NCBI GenBank assembly: GCA_937868025.1
Contig: CALMLJ010000468.1
Coordinates: 1-9,965 of the forward strand
Direction: 5' to 3'
Length of the DNA stretch: 9,965 nucleotides
Source: an uncultured Acidimicrobiaceae bacterium
GTDB lineage: Bacteria > Actinomycetota > Acidimicrobiia > Acidimicrobiales > Microtrichaceae
The notes beneath the pieces were generated by a model. It was given only the letters and a program-made list of their open reading frames with translations, had not been told where the DNA came from and ran no database searches. Of the stretch, positions 1 through 5,173 are shown in pieces. Both the position numbers and the translations under genes were made by a program. The first letter of the stretch is position 1. The number at the start of each line of letters is the position of its first letter.

Positions 1-311
1 GTGGCGAGGCCGAACCACGCGGTCGACACCGCGCCGAGGGCGAGGCCGCTCAAGAGCATGGTGCGGGCATGGCCCTTGTCGGCCAAGTGGGCCAGGCCGA
101 GCACGCCGAGCAGGGACGCTCCGAACAGTGATGCGCTGATCAGGCCGAGCTGCGGGGTGGTGATGCCGTGCGTGTCCTGGATCTCGGCGATGAGGCCGAA
201 CACAACACCGTTGCCCGCGTCGAGCGCGAGCGTCACGCCCATCACCATGTACAGCGTGGTGCGCTGCTGTTGCGTCATGGCGCGACGCTCTTGATCCATG
301 GTGGCGGCCAT
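1..311 (-). CDS. MFS transporter, N-terminal part (cut by window edge)
   Basis: The visible ~103 residues are the N-terminus of a major facilitator superfamily membrane transporter; the substrate cannot be inferred. A short polar head (MAATMDQERR...) is followed by a first hydrophobic helix (about residues 19-48, LYMVMGVTLALDAGNGVVFG), a loop, a second helix (LISASLFGASLLGVLGL) and then LADKGHARTMLLSGLALG. The last segment fits the MFS motif A in the loop between helices 2 and 3 (G-x-L-a-D-r-x-G-r-r). The start at 311 is chosen because a TAGCGT hexamer lies exactly 7 nt upstream, as at other genes here. In-frame ATGs at 299 and 278 are alternatives. The gene follows the thiolase on the same strand with a 130-nt gap that contains a hairpin, so it is probably transcribed separately. 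Confidence 0.8.
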   Translation of the reverse strand, partial: MAATMDQERRAMTQQQRTTLYMVMGVTLALDAGNGVVFGLIAEIQDTHGITTPQLGLISASLFGASLLGVLGLAHLADKGHARTMLLSGLALGAVSTAWFGLA

Positions 312-318
312 GGGTGCC

Positions 319-324
319 ACGCTA
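319..324 (-). promoter_or_regulatory. Candidate -10 element, leaderless promoter of the MFS gene
   Basis: On the minus strand TAGCGT is followed by 7 nt and then the ATG at 311, so transcription would begin at or within a base or two of the start codon. No Shine-Dalgarno sequence is visible. The same spacing recurs at six other starts in this window. No convincing -35 hexamer is seen. Confidence 0.5.
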
Positions 325-339
325 CCGACGGGACGCGCA

Positions 340-369
340 ACGGCCCCCGGGATTTCTCCCGAGGGCCGT
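340..369 (-). terminator. Hairpin between thiolase and MFS genes, probable terminator
   Basis: Two 13-nt arms (340-352 and 357-369) are complementary except for one mismatch, around a 4-nt loop that reads GAAA on the minus strand. It lies 72 nt past the thiolase stop codon and just before the MFS promoter. There is no T-tract after it on the minus strand, so it would be a U-less intrinsic terminator of the kind often proposed in high-GC actinobacteria, or an RNA 3'-end stabiliser. Confidence 0.5.
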
Positions 370-441
370 CGCTTCCTCGAAATGTGTCGCTGGGCAATCG
401 CAGACTTGCGAGCCTGGCGACGCGTTTGCGGAGGGGAACTC

Positions 442-1647
442 CTACGAGAGGCGCTCGATGATCATCGACATGCCCTGGCCGCCGCCGACACACATCGACT
501 CCATGCCGAACTGCTTGTCGGACTCCTGGAGGTTGTGGATCAGCGTGCCCATGATGCGGGCGCCGGTCATGCCGAACGGGTGGCCGAGGGCGATGCCGCC
601 GCCACGGGTGTTGAGCTTGTCCCAGCTGATGCCGAGGTGCTTGGCCGACGGGATGACCTGGGCGGCGAACGCCTCGTTGATCTCGACGAGGTCGATGTCG
701 TCGATGGTCATGCCGGCGCGGCCGAGGGCCTGGCGGCAGGCCTCGATCGGGCCGAGGCCCATGATCTCGGGGTTGAGGCCCGAGACACCCGACGCCACGA
801 TGCGGGCGAGCGGGGTGAGGCCGAGCTCCTTGGCCTTGGTGTCGCTCATCACGATGACCGCAGCGGCGCCGTCGTTGAGCGGGCAGGCGTTGCCGGCCGT
901 GACCGAGCCGCCCGGGCGGAACACGGGGTTGAGGCCCGAGAGCTTCTCGACGGTGGTGCCGGCGCGGATGCCGTCGTCCTGGCTGACGACGCTGCCGTCG
1001 GGCAGGGTGACGGGGGTGATCTCGGCGGCCCAGAAGCCGTTCTCGAGCGACTCGGTGGCGAGCTGCTGGGAGCGGGCGGCGAACTCGTCCTGCTCCTGGC
1101 GGCCGACCTTCTCCTGCTCGGCGACGTTCTCGGCGGTGTCACCCATGCCCATGTAGACGTCGGGAAGGCCGACCGGAGGGGTCCAATCGCCCTGGTCGCC
1201 GGCCTGGCGCGCCGCGGTGCGGGCGCGGGCGTCGTCGAACTTCGGGTTGGCGGGGCCGTCGTCGGCCATACCGTTGATGAAGCGGCTGACGGTCTCGACG
1301 CCGGCAGCGAGGAAGATGTCGCCCTCGCCGGCCTTGATGGCGTGGCCGGCCATGCGGATCGCCTGGAGCGACGACGAGCAGTAGCGGTTGATGGTGACGC
1401 CGGGGACGTTCGGCATGTCGGACAGCACCGCGACGACGCGGGCGAGGTTCACGCCGGACTCACCGGCGGGCTGGCCGCAGCCCAAGATGAGGTCCTCGAC
1501 GAGGTTGCGGTCGAGCGACGGCACCTTCTCGAAGACGGCGTTGACGATCTGCGCGGTGAGGTCGTCGGGACGCATGTCGACCAGCGACCCCTTCATGGCC
1601 CGCCCGATGGGCGTGCGGGCGGTGGCGACGATGACTGCTTCAGGCAT
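442..1647 (-). CDS. Acetyl-CoA C-acyltransferase (thiolase, FadA3 type)
   Basis: A 401-aa cytoplasmic thiolase that cleaves 3-ketoacyl-CoA with CoA in beta-oxidation, or condenses two acetyl-CoA in reverse. It has the normal family length. The acyl-accepting cysteine is Cys90 (NRYCSSSLQ), the NEAFA motif is at 324-328, His356 lies in GHPFGMTGAR, and the second catalytic Cys386 lies in CVGGGQG near the C-terminus. The N-terminus MPEAVIVATARTPIGRAMKG closely matches my recollection of actinobacterial FadA3-type thiolases (Rv1074c-like), not FadA5 or FadA6. The start at 1647 matches the family N-terminus and has GGGAG 9 nt upstream; an in-frame ATG at 1716 only adds an unrelated Pro/Gln-rich stretch. 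It is downstream of the hydratase gene on the same strand but separated by 167 nt holding a large hairpin and a palindrome, so it probably has its own promoter and operator. Confidence 0.95.
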   Translation of the reverse strand: MPEAVIVATARTPIGRAMKGSLVDMRPDDLTAQIVNAVFEKVPSLDRNLVEDLILGCGQPAGESGVNLARVVAVLSDMPNVPGVTINRYCSSSLQAIRMAGHAIKAGEGDIFLAAGVETVSRFINGMADDGPANPKFDDARARTAARQAGDQGDWTPPVGLPDVYMGMGDTAENVAEQEKVGRQEQDEFAARSQQLATESLENGFWAAEITPVTLPDGSVVSQDDGIRAGTTVEKLSGLNPVFRPGGSVTAGNACPLNDGAAAVIVMSDTKAKELGLTPLARIVASGVSGLNPEIMGLGPIEACRQALGRAGMTIDDIDLVEINEAFAAQVIPSAKHLGISWDKLNTRGGGIALGHPFGMTGARIMGTLIHNLQESDKQFGMESMCVGGGQGMSMIIERLS

Positions 1648-1696
1648 TGGACTTGGCTCCCGTTGGGTTTGGGTGGGTGGCGATTGTCGGTGCCGC

Positions 1697-1714
1697 AGGT
1701 TACCGGCCGGTAAC
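1697..1714 (-). promoter_or_regulatory. Palindromic operator over candidate thiolase promoter
   Basis: GTTACCGGCCGGTAAC (1699-1714) is a perfect 16-bp palindrome about 50 nt upstream of the thiolase start. On the minus strand its right edge overlaps TAACCT (1697-1702), a plausible -10 hexamer. Perfect palindromes of this size are typical of TetR/AcrR-family operators, which commonly control acyl-CoA genes in actinobacteria. A bound dimer would block the promoter. The identity of the regulator is unknown, and none is encoded in this window. Confidence 0.5.
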
Positions 1715-1742
1715 AAGGGCGAGCGAACCGAGAGATGCCCCC

Positions 1743-1792
1743 GTTCTGTCCTGCAGATCCGCCCCTGGAGGGGCGGAAGCGCAGGACGGAAC
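1743..1792 (-). terminator. Long two-part hairpin between hydratase and thiolase genes
   Basis: An outer 12-bp stem (1743-1754 with 1781-1792, one G-U wobble) and an inner perfect 7-bp stem (CCGCCCC 1759-1765, GGGGCGG 1770-1776, 4-nt loop TGGA) are joined by a symmetrical 4+4 internal loop. The structure begins 22 nt beyond the hydratase stop codon, the position expected of its terminator. No T-run follows on the minus strand. It could instead be a dispersed extragenic palindromic repeat. Confidence 0.55.
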
Positions 1793-1814
1793 CGGTGAGA
1801 TCAGGGCAGGCGGT

Positions 1815-2273
1815 TCAGGGCAGGAATCTGGAGACGGTGTCGGCGACACACGCGGGCTTGGTGGCGCCCTCCGCCTCGATCGTGACCCGTACGACCACCT
1901 GGACGCCGCCACCGGCTTCGACGGCGGACACGATCTCGCCGCTCCCGCGGATCTTCGAGCCGGCCGGGACCGGCGACGGGAAGCGGACCTTGTCGAGGCC
2001 GATGTTGAGTCCGGCGGAGAACGACTCGACGCTCAGCAGCTGCGGCAGGAACAGGTTGGCGAGAGCGAGCGTCAGGTACCCGTGGGCGATCGGCCCACCG
2101 AAGGGACTCTCGGCGGTCGCGCGCTCGACGTCGACGTGGATCCACTGGTGGTCACCGGTCGCCTCGGCGAACTGGTTGATGCGCTCCTGGTCGACGACCA
2201 CCCACTCGGTGGGACCGAGCGAGTCGCCGACGTGCTCGAGCAGGTCGGCGGGCGTGGGGACGGACAGCGACAT
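1815..2273 (-). CDS. MaoC-family (R)-specific enoyl-CoA hydratase, HtdZ-like
   Basis: A 152-aa single hot-dog-fold hydratase, expected to add water to trans-2-enoyl-CoA to give (R)-3-hydroxyacyl-CoA. The hydratase signature is clear: FAEATGDHQWIHVD places the catalytic Asp41 and His46 with the normal spacing, followed by FGGPIAHGYLTLAL, which forms part of the substrate pocket. Length and sequence (KVRFPSPVPAGS, then EGATKPACVA near the end) resemble mycobacterial Rv0130/HtdZ as I remember it. The start at 2273 lies 5 nt after the stop of the upstream lipoprotein gene, with no good Shine-Dalgarno of its own (GGCTGAGCCCG precedes it), so translation is probably coupled. It is the last gene of the lipoprotein-lipoprotein-hydratase unit. 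Its substrate is unknown. Confidence 0.92.
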   Translation of the reverse strand: MSLSVPTPADLLEHVGDSLGPTEWVVVDQERINQFAEATGDHQWIHVDVERATAESPFGGPIAHGYLTLALANLFLPQLLSVESFSAGLNIGLDKVRFPSPVPAGSKIRGSGEIVSAVEAGGGVQVVVRVTIEAEGATKPACVADTVSRFLP

Positions 2274-2278
2274 CGGGC

Positions 2279-2650
2279 TCAGCCTTCGGGGATCGTGGTG
2301 GTGGTCGGACCGGCGAGGTCGGCCATCGCCGTCGAGAAGTCGTCGACACACTTGGTGGTCTTCGCGTCGAGCTGTGGCGCGATCTCGGTGTCGCCCGGAT
2401 CGTCGTACGCCTTCTGCAACAGGTCGTCGTCGTCCTTGATCGACTCGTACTGGCACTCGAGCAGTTTCGTGATCAGCTCGTTGCCCGTCTCGGGGTCGAT
2501 GTTCTGGCTCGCGAGCCCGGCATCGAGGTCACCGACGGACTCGCGCATCTTCGTCACGAACTCGGCCTTGGTGGGCGGACCGCCGCACCCGGTTGCGACG
2601 AGTGAGAGGGCGACGGCTGCGACCGCGGCGCGTCGTCGGAGGTCAGCCAC
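2279..2650 (-). CDS. Small lipoprotein, second of a tandem paralogous pair
   Basis: A 123-aa secreted lipoprotein of unknown function. A basic N-terminus (MADLRRR) and hydrophobic stretch end in the lipobox VATGC, with the lipidated Cys22 followed by GG. The mature part is acidic and helical, has the motif KAEF at 28-31, cysteines at 66 (ECQYESIK) and 101, and a Thr-rich tail (PTTTTIPEG). It aligns without gaps to the upstream neighbour from residue 27 to 101, with 23 of 75 positions identical by my count, and both cysteines fall at the same residue numbers. The GTG start at 2650 gives a normal signal peptide and overlaps the upstream stop codon by 8 nt, suggesting translational coupling; the in-frame ATG at 2704 would overlap the upstream gene by 62 nt and spoil the signal peptide. 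Confidence 0.85.
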   Translation of the reverse strand: MADLRRRAAVAAVALSLVATGCGGPPTKAEFVTKMRESVGDLDAGLASQNIDPETGNELITKLLECQYESIKDDDDLLQKAYDDPGDTEIAPQLDAKTTKCVDDFSTAMADLAGPTTTTIPEG

Positions 2651-3005
2651 CGGCCGAGCCTCCGGTGGCGGCCTCGACCGCCGCCTGCTGCAGGTCGTTC
2701 GCACACGCCGTTGCCTTCTTCGTGATCTCGCCGGTCGTGGCGGTGTCGTCGGCGCCGTCGTTGACCTTCTTCAAGAGCTCCTCGTCGCCCTTGATCTCGT
2801 CGTAGGTGCAGCCGAGGAAGTCGTCGAAGATCTTCTCGGCGGCGGCCTTGTCGATGCCCGAGGACTCGAGCGACGACAGCTCCGACGACATCTCCTGCTT
2901 CAACTTGGAGATGAACTCGCTCTTCGAGGGGAGTTCCTCACCCCCGCAGGCGGAGAGCAGGAGGACGGACCCAGCCACGACGGCGACGGATCGGCGGAGC
3001 TTCAT
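2643..3005 (-). CDS. Small lipoprotein, first of a tandem paralogous pair
   Basis: A 120-aa secreted lipoprotein of unknown function. The signal peptide MKLRRSVAVVAGSVLLLSAC ends in a textbook lipobox (LSAC), so Cys20 would be lipidated and the protein anchored on the outer face of the cytoplasmic membrane. The mature part starts GGEELPSKSEF and is predicted mostly helical and Ser/Glu/Lys-rich. It has cysteines at 66 (GCTYDEIK) and 101 (ATACAND) that could form a disulfide, and ends in a small Gly/Ser tail. AAAGG lies 8 nt before the ATG and a TACACT -10 candidate about 30 nt upstream, so this gene probably starts the operon with its paralogue and the MaoC hydratase. The KxEF start of the mature region recalls other actinobacterial lipoproteins, but I cannot assign a family. 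Confidence 0.85.
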   Translation of the reverse strand: MKLRRSVAVVAGSVLLLSACGGEELPSKSEFISKLKQEMSSELSSLESSGIDKAAAEKIFDDFLGCTYDEIKGDEELLKKVNDGADDTATTGEITKKATACANDLQQAAVEAATGGSAGG

Positions 3006-3036
3006 GGGCGGGCCTTTCGGTTGGCGGCGACGCGCG

Positions 3037-3055
3037 AGTGTAGGGCCACCGGCCC
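3037..3055 (-). promoter_or_regulatory. Short hairpin and -10 candidate before the lipoprotein operon
   Basis: Directly after the ipdF stop codon the minus strand has a 5-bp stem (GGGCC-GGT-GGCCC, 3043-3055), which may end ipdF transcripts. Next to it is TACACT (3037-3042), a good TANNNT -10 match. A start about 7 nt further would leave a 5' leader of roughly 25 nt containing the AAAGG ribosome site. The stem is short, so the terminator role is weak. Confidence 0.4.
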
Positions 3056-3838
3056 TCACGCGTGCTGGCTCGACACGGCGACGACCTCGCCCGTCATGTA
3101 GGTCGTGTAGTCCGACGCCAACATGACCATGACGTTGGCGATCTCCCACGGCTCGGCGGCCCGGCCGAACGCTTCACGGGCCTCGAGCTCCTCCAGCAGG
3201 CCGTCGGGCGTCACCTTGGCGAGGAACGGGTGCATCGCCAGGCTCGGCGACACCGCGTTCACCCGGACGTTGTGCTTGGCCGCTTCCATCGCGGTGCAGC
3301 GGGTCAGGGCCATCACGCCGGCCTTCGCTGCGGCGTAGTGCGCCTGCAGTTCCTGCGCCCGCCATCCGAGGACCGACGCGTTGTTGACGATCGCGCCGGT
3401 GCCTCGCTCGTACATGTGGGGGAGCACGGCCCGCAGGCAACGGAACGTGCCGGTGAGGGTCACGTCCAACACGACGTTCCACTGGTCGTCGGTCATGTCG
3501 ACGACTGCGGCGTTGCCTCCGAGGCCGGCGTTGTTCATCCACACGTCGATGTGGCCAAGCGCTTCGATCGACGCGGCGACCAGCCCCTGCACCTGCTCCT
3601 CGTCGGTGACGTTGCAGAGGAACGTCGCCGGACGGGTGCCCGTCTCTGCCTCGATGTTGTCGGCGGCCTCGCCCAGGCGACGCTCGTGGAGATCGCTGAT
3701 CAGCACGGTCGCGCCCTCTTCGACGCAGCGCTTGGCCAGCGAGAAACCAATGCCGGTGCCCGCGGCGGCGGTGACCACAACGGTCTTGCCGGCGAGCAGC
3801 CCGTGCGCAGCGGGATAGGTGGGAACGGGTGCGGCCAT
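3056..3838 (-). CDS. ipdF: Short-chain dehydrogenase, IpdF-type (steroid C/D-ring degradation)
   Basis: A 260-aa classical SDR. The nucleotide-binding motif is the unusual TAAAGTGIG (residues 23-31) in place of TGxxxGIG; then come NNAG at 102-105, Ser155 in NNASVLGWRAQ, and Tyr168-x3-Lys172 (HYAAAKAGVMALTRC). The AAAGTGIG, ISDLHERRLGE, NNAGLGG, MTDDQW, NNASVLGWRAQ and EAFGRAAEPWE stretches match my memory of M. tuberculosis IpdF (Rv3559c). IpdF oxidises the ring hydroxyl of 5-OH-HIC-CoA, a bicyclic intermediate from cholesterol rings C and D. The start at 3838 has CAGGAG 5 nt upstream. It lies 26 nt after the fadE30-like gene, the same order as Rv3560c-Rv3559c, and is probably cotranscribed with it. 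A related SDR acting on another cyclic hydroxyacyl-CoA is the alternative. Confidence 0.85.
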   Translation of the reverse strand: MAAPVPTYPAAHGLLAGKTVVVTAAAGTGIGFSLAKRCVEEGATVLISDLHERRLGEAADNIEAETGTRPATFLCNVTDEEQVQGLVAASIEALGHIDVWMNNAGLGGNAAVVDMTDDQWNVVLDVTLTGTFRCLRAVLPHMYERGTGAIVNNASVLGWRAQELQAHYAAAKAGVMALTRCTAMEAAKHNVRVNAVSPSLAMHPFLAKVTPDGLLEELEAREAFGRAAEPWEIANVMVMLASDYTTYMTGEVVAVSSQHA

Positions 3839-3864
3839 GGTGCTCCTGAAGGTCGGTGGGACTG

Positions 3865-5061
3865 CTAGCGGGGTTCGCGCGGCAGGCCGAGCGCCCGCTC
3901 GCCGATGACGTTGCGTTGGATCTGGTCGGACCCGCCGTAGATGGTGTCGGACCGCGTGAACATGAACAGACGGTGCAGCGCGTCGAGGGGCTCGTGAGCG
4001 TCGTAGCGGTCGGCGATGACCATGGCCTCGGGACCAAGGACGTCCATCGCGACCTCACCCATCTCCTGGTGGAGGTTCGCCCAGTAGAGCTTGCCGATCA
4101 TCGCTTCGCGGCCGAGCTGCGCCGACGCCAGCGACAGGGTGCGAATCGCGTTGGTGCGCATGATCCGCAGGCGGATCCACAGGCCGACGAGACGGTCTCG
4201 CAGGATCGGGTCGTCGATTCGACCGTTGTGCCGGGCGGTCTCGATGATCTCGTCCAGCTCACGCTGGAATGCCATCTGCTGGCCGAGGGTGAGTACCCCA
4301 CGCTCGAACGCGAGCGTGCCCATCGCGACCTTCCACCCCTCGCCGGGCTCGCCGACGATGTTGTGGGCCGCGGTGCGGACGTCGGTGAAGAACACCTCGT
4401 TGAACTCGGCGGTGCCGGTGATCTGGCGGATCGGGCGAACCTCGATGCCGTCGGCGTCCATGGGCACCAGCAGGTAGGCGAGGCCGGCGTGGCGCTGGCT
4501 GCCCTCCTCGACCCGGCAGATGACGAAGCACCAGTCGGACCACTGCGCGAGCGACGTCCAGACCTTCTGGCCGTTGATCACCCATTCGGCGTCGTCGCCC
4601 TCGCCCTCGAGGCGGGCGGTCGTCTTGATGTTGGCGAGGTCGCTGCCGGCGTTGGGCTCGGAGTAGCCCTGGCACCAGTACTCGGTGCCCGCCACGATGC
4701 CGGGGAGGAACCGCTGCTGCTGTTCGGGCGACGCGAAGTGGATGAGGGTCGGGCCGAGCAGGCCCTCGCCGATGAGGCCGGCGCGTCCGGGGCCACCCGC
4801 GCGGGCGTACTCCTCGTGGAAGATGACCTCCTGGCTGATCGGCAGCCCGCGGCCCCCGTGCCCGGTCGGCCAACCGACGCACGTCCACCGGTGCGCCGCC
4901 AGGTGGCGCTCCCAGGCCATGCGCTCCTCGACGAACATGTGCTCGTCGCCGGGGCCGCCGCGGAAGCGGAGTTGCTCGAACTCGCCGGTGAGGTTCGCCG
5001 CCATCCAGTCACGGATCTCGGCGCGGAACTCGGCGTCGGCCTGCGAATCTCCCAACTGCAT
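3865..5061 (-). CDS. fadE30: Acyl-CoA dehydrogenase, FadE30-type
   Basis: A 398-aa FAD-dependent acyl-CoA dehydrogenase. It has the N-terminal helical domain (LGPTLIHFASPEQQQRFLP), the middle beta-domain signature CQGYSEPNAGSDLA (130-143), INGQKVWTSLA (162-172), and the C-terminal IYGGSDQIQRNVIGERALGLPR (374-395). Overall sequence resembles mycobacterial FadE30 (Rv3560c), which desaturates the propanoyl side chain of 5-OH-HIP-CoA in cholesterol degradation. The place where many family members have the catalytic Glu (YEG) is Gly376; Glu253 in AFERG could serve instead, as in isovaleryl/long-chain enzymes. The start at 5061 matches the family N-terminus and lies 8 nt after a TACGAT hexamer, implying a leaderless transcript; the longer open frame to 5685 runs into the divergent esterase gene. 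It is the first gene of the fadE30-ipdF unit. Confidence 0.88.
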   Translation of the reverse strand: MQLGDSQADAEFRAEIRDWMAANLTGEFEQLRFRGGPGDEHMFVEERMAWERHLAAHRWTCVGWPTGHGGRGLPISQEVIFHEEYARAGGPGRAGLIGEGLLGPTLIHFASPEQQQRFLPGIVAGTEYWCQGYSEPNAGSDLANIKTTARLEGEGDDAEWVINGQKVWTSLAQWSDWCFVICRVEEGSQRHAGLAYLLVPMDADGIEVRPIRQITGTAEFNEVFFTDVRTAAHNIVGEPGEGWKVAMGTLAFERGVLTLGQQMAFQRELDEIIETARHNGRIDDPILRDRLVGLWIRLRIMRTNAIRTLSLASAQLGREAMIGKLYWANLHQEMGEVAMDVLGPEAMVIADRYDAHEPLDALHRLFMFTRSDTIYGGSDQIQRNVIGERALGLPREPR

Positions 5062-5069
5062 GGTGGTCG

Positions 5070-5093
5070 ATCGTATCTGACGCCTCGTCAGAT
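5070..5093 (-). promoter_or_regulatory. fadE30 leaderless promoter with embedded inverted-repeat operator
   Basis: ATCTGACGCCTCGTCAGAT (5075-5093) is a perfect inverted repeat with 8-nt arms and a 3-nt centre. On the minus strand the inner 17 bp (5076-5092) end immediately before TACGAT (5070-5075), so they fill what would be the -35/-10 spacer. TACGAT is 8 nt from the fadE30 ATG. This geometry is typical of a TetR-family repressor site. It does not resemble the mycobacterial KstR2 box as I know it (AnCAAGnnCTTGnT). Confidence 0.65.
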
Positions 5094-5159
5094 CTCGGAA
5101 TCGGGCACGGCGGCCGGAGCGGAATGACGACCTGATGGGGGAGGGATCGAGGCCCCGCC

Positions 5160-5165
5160 TACCAT
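5160..5165 (+). promoter_or_regulatory. Candidate -10 element for the esterase gene
   Basis: TACCAT is followed by 8 nt (GTCCCGCC) and an in-frame TTG at 5174. The spacing is the same as at the ATG starts of its neighbours, which supports a leaderless transcript starting with TTG. No clear -35 is present. Confidence 0.45.
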
Positions 5166-5173
5166 GTCCCGCC

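Noticed and set aside
442..1647. FadA6 or FadA5 identity for the thiolase, given the nearby fadE30-ipdF pair
   Set aside because: The N-terminus, the NRYCSSS active site and the CVGGGQG end fit FadA3-type thiolases better. Proximity alone does not make it the steroid-specific enzyme.
298..1713. 471-codon open frame on the plus strand opposite the thiolase
   Set aside because: It is antisense to a thiolase with all catalytic motifs. Its translation is a low-complexity Ala/Gly/Val/Asp/Arg/Leu mixture, as expected from the complement of GC-rich codons.
1648..1716. Upstream in-frame ATG for the thiolase
   Set aside because: The added residues are Pro/Gln-rich and unlike any thiolase N-terminus. 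The start would lie inside the palindrome that looks like an operator.
2651..2704. Upstream in-frame ATG for the second lipoprotein
   Set aside because: It would place a long Arg/Pro-rich stretch before the signal peptide and overlap the upstream gene by 62 nt. The GTG at 2650 gives a normal lipoprotein signal.
5060..5100. KstR2 operator before fadE30
   Set aside because: The inverted repeat present is TCTGACGnnnCGTCAGA, which does not fit the AnCAAGnnCTTGnT form I know for KstR2.
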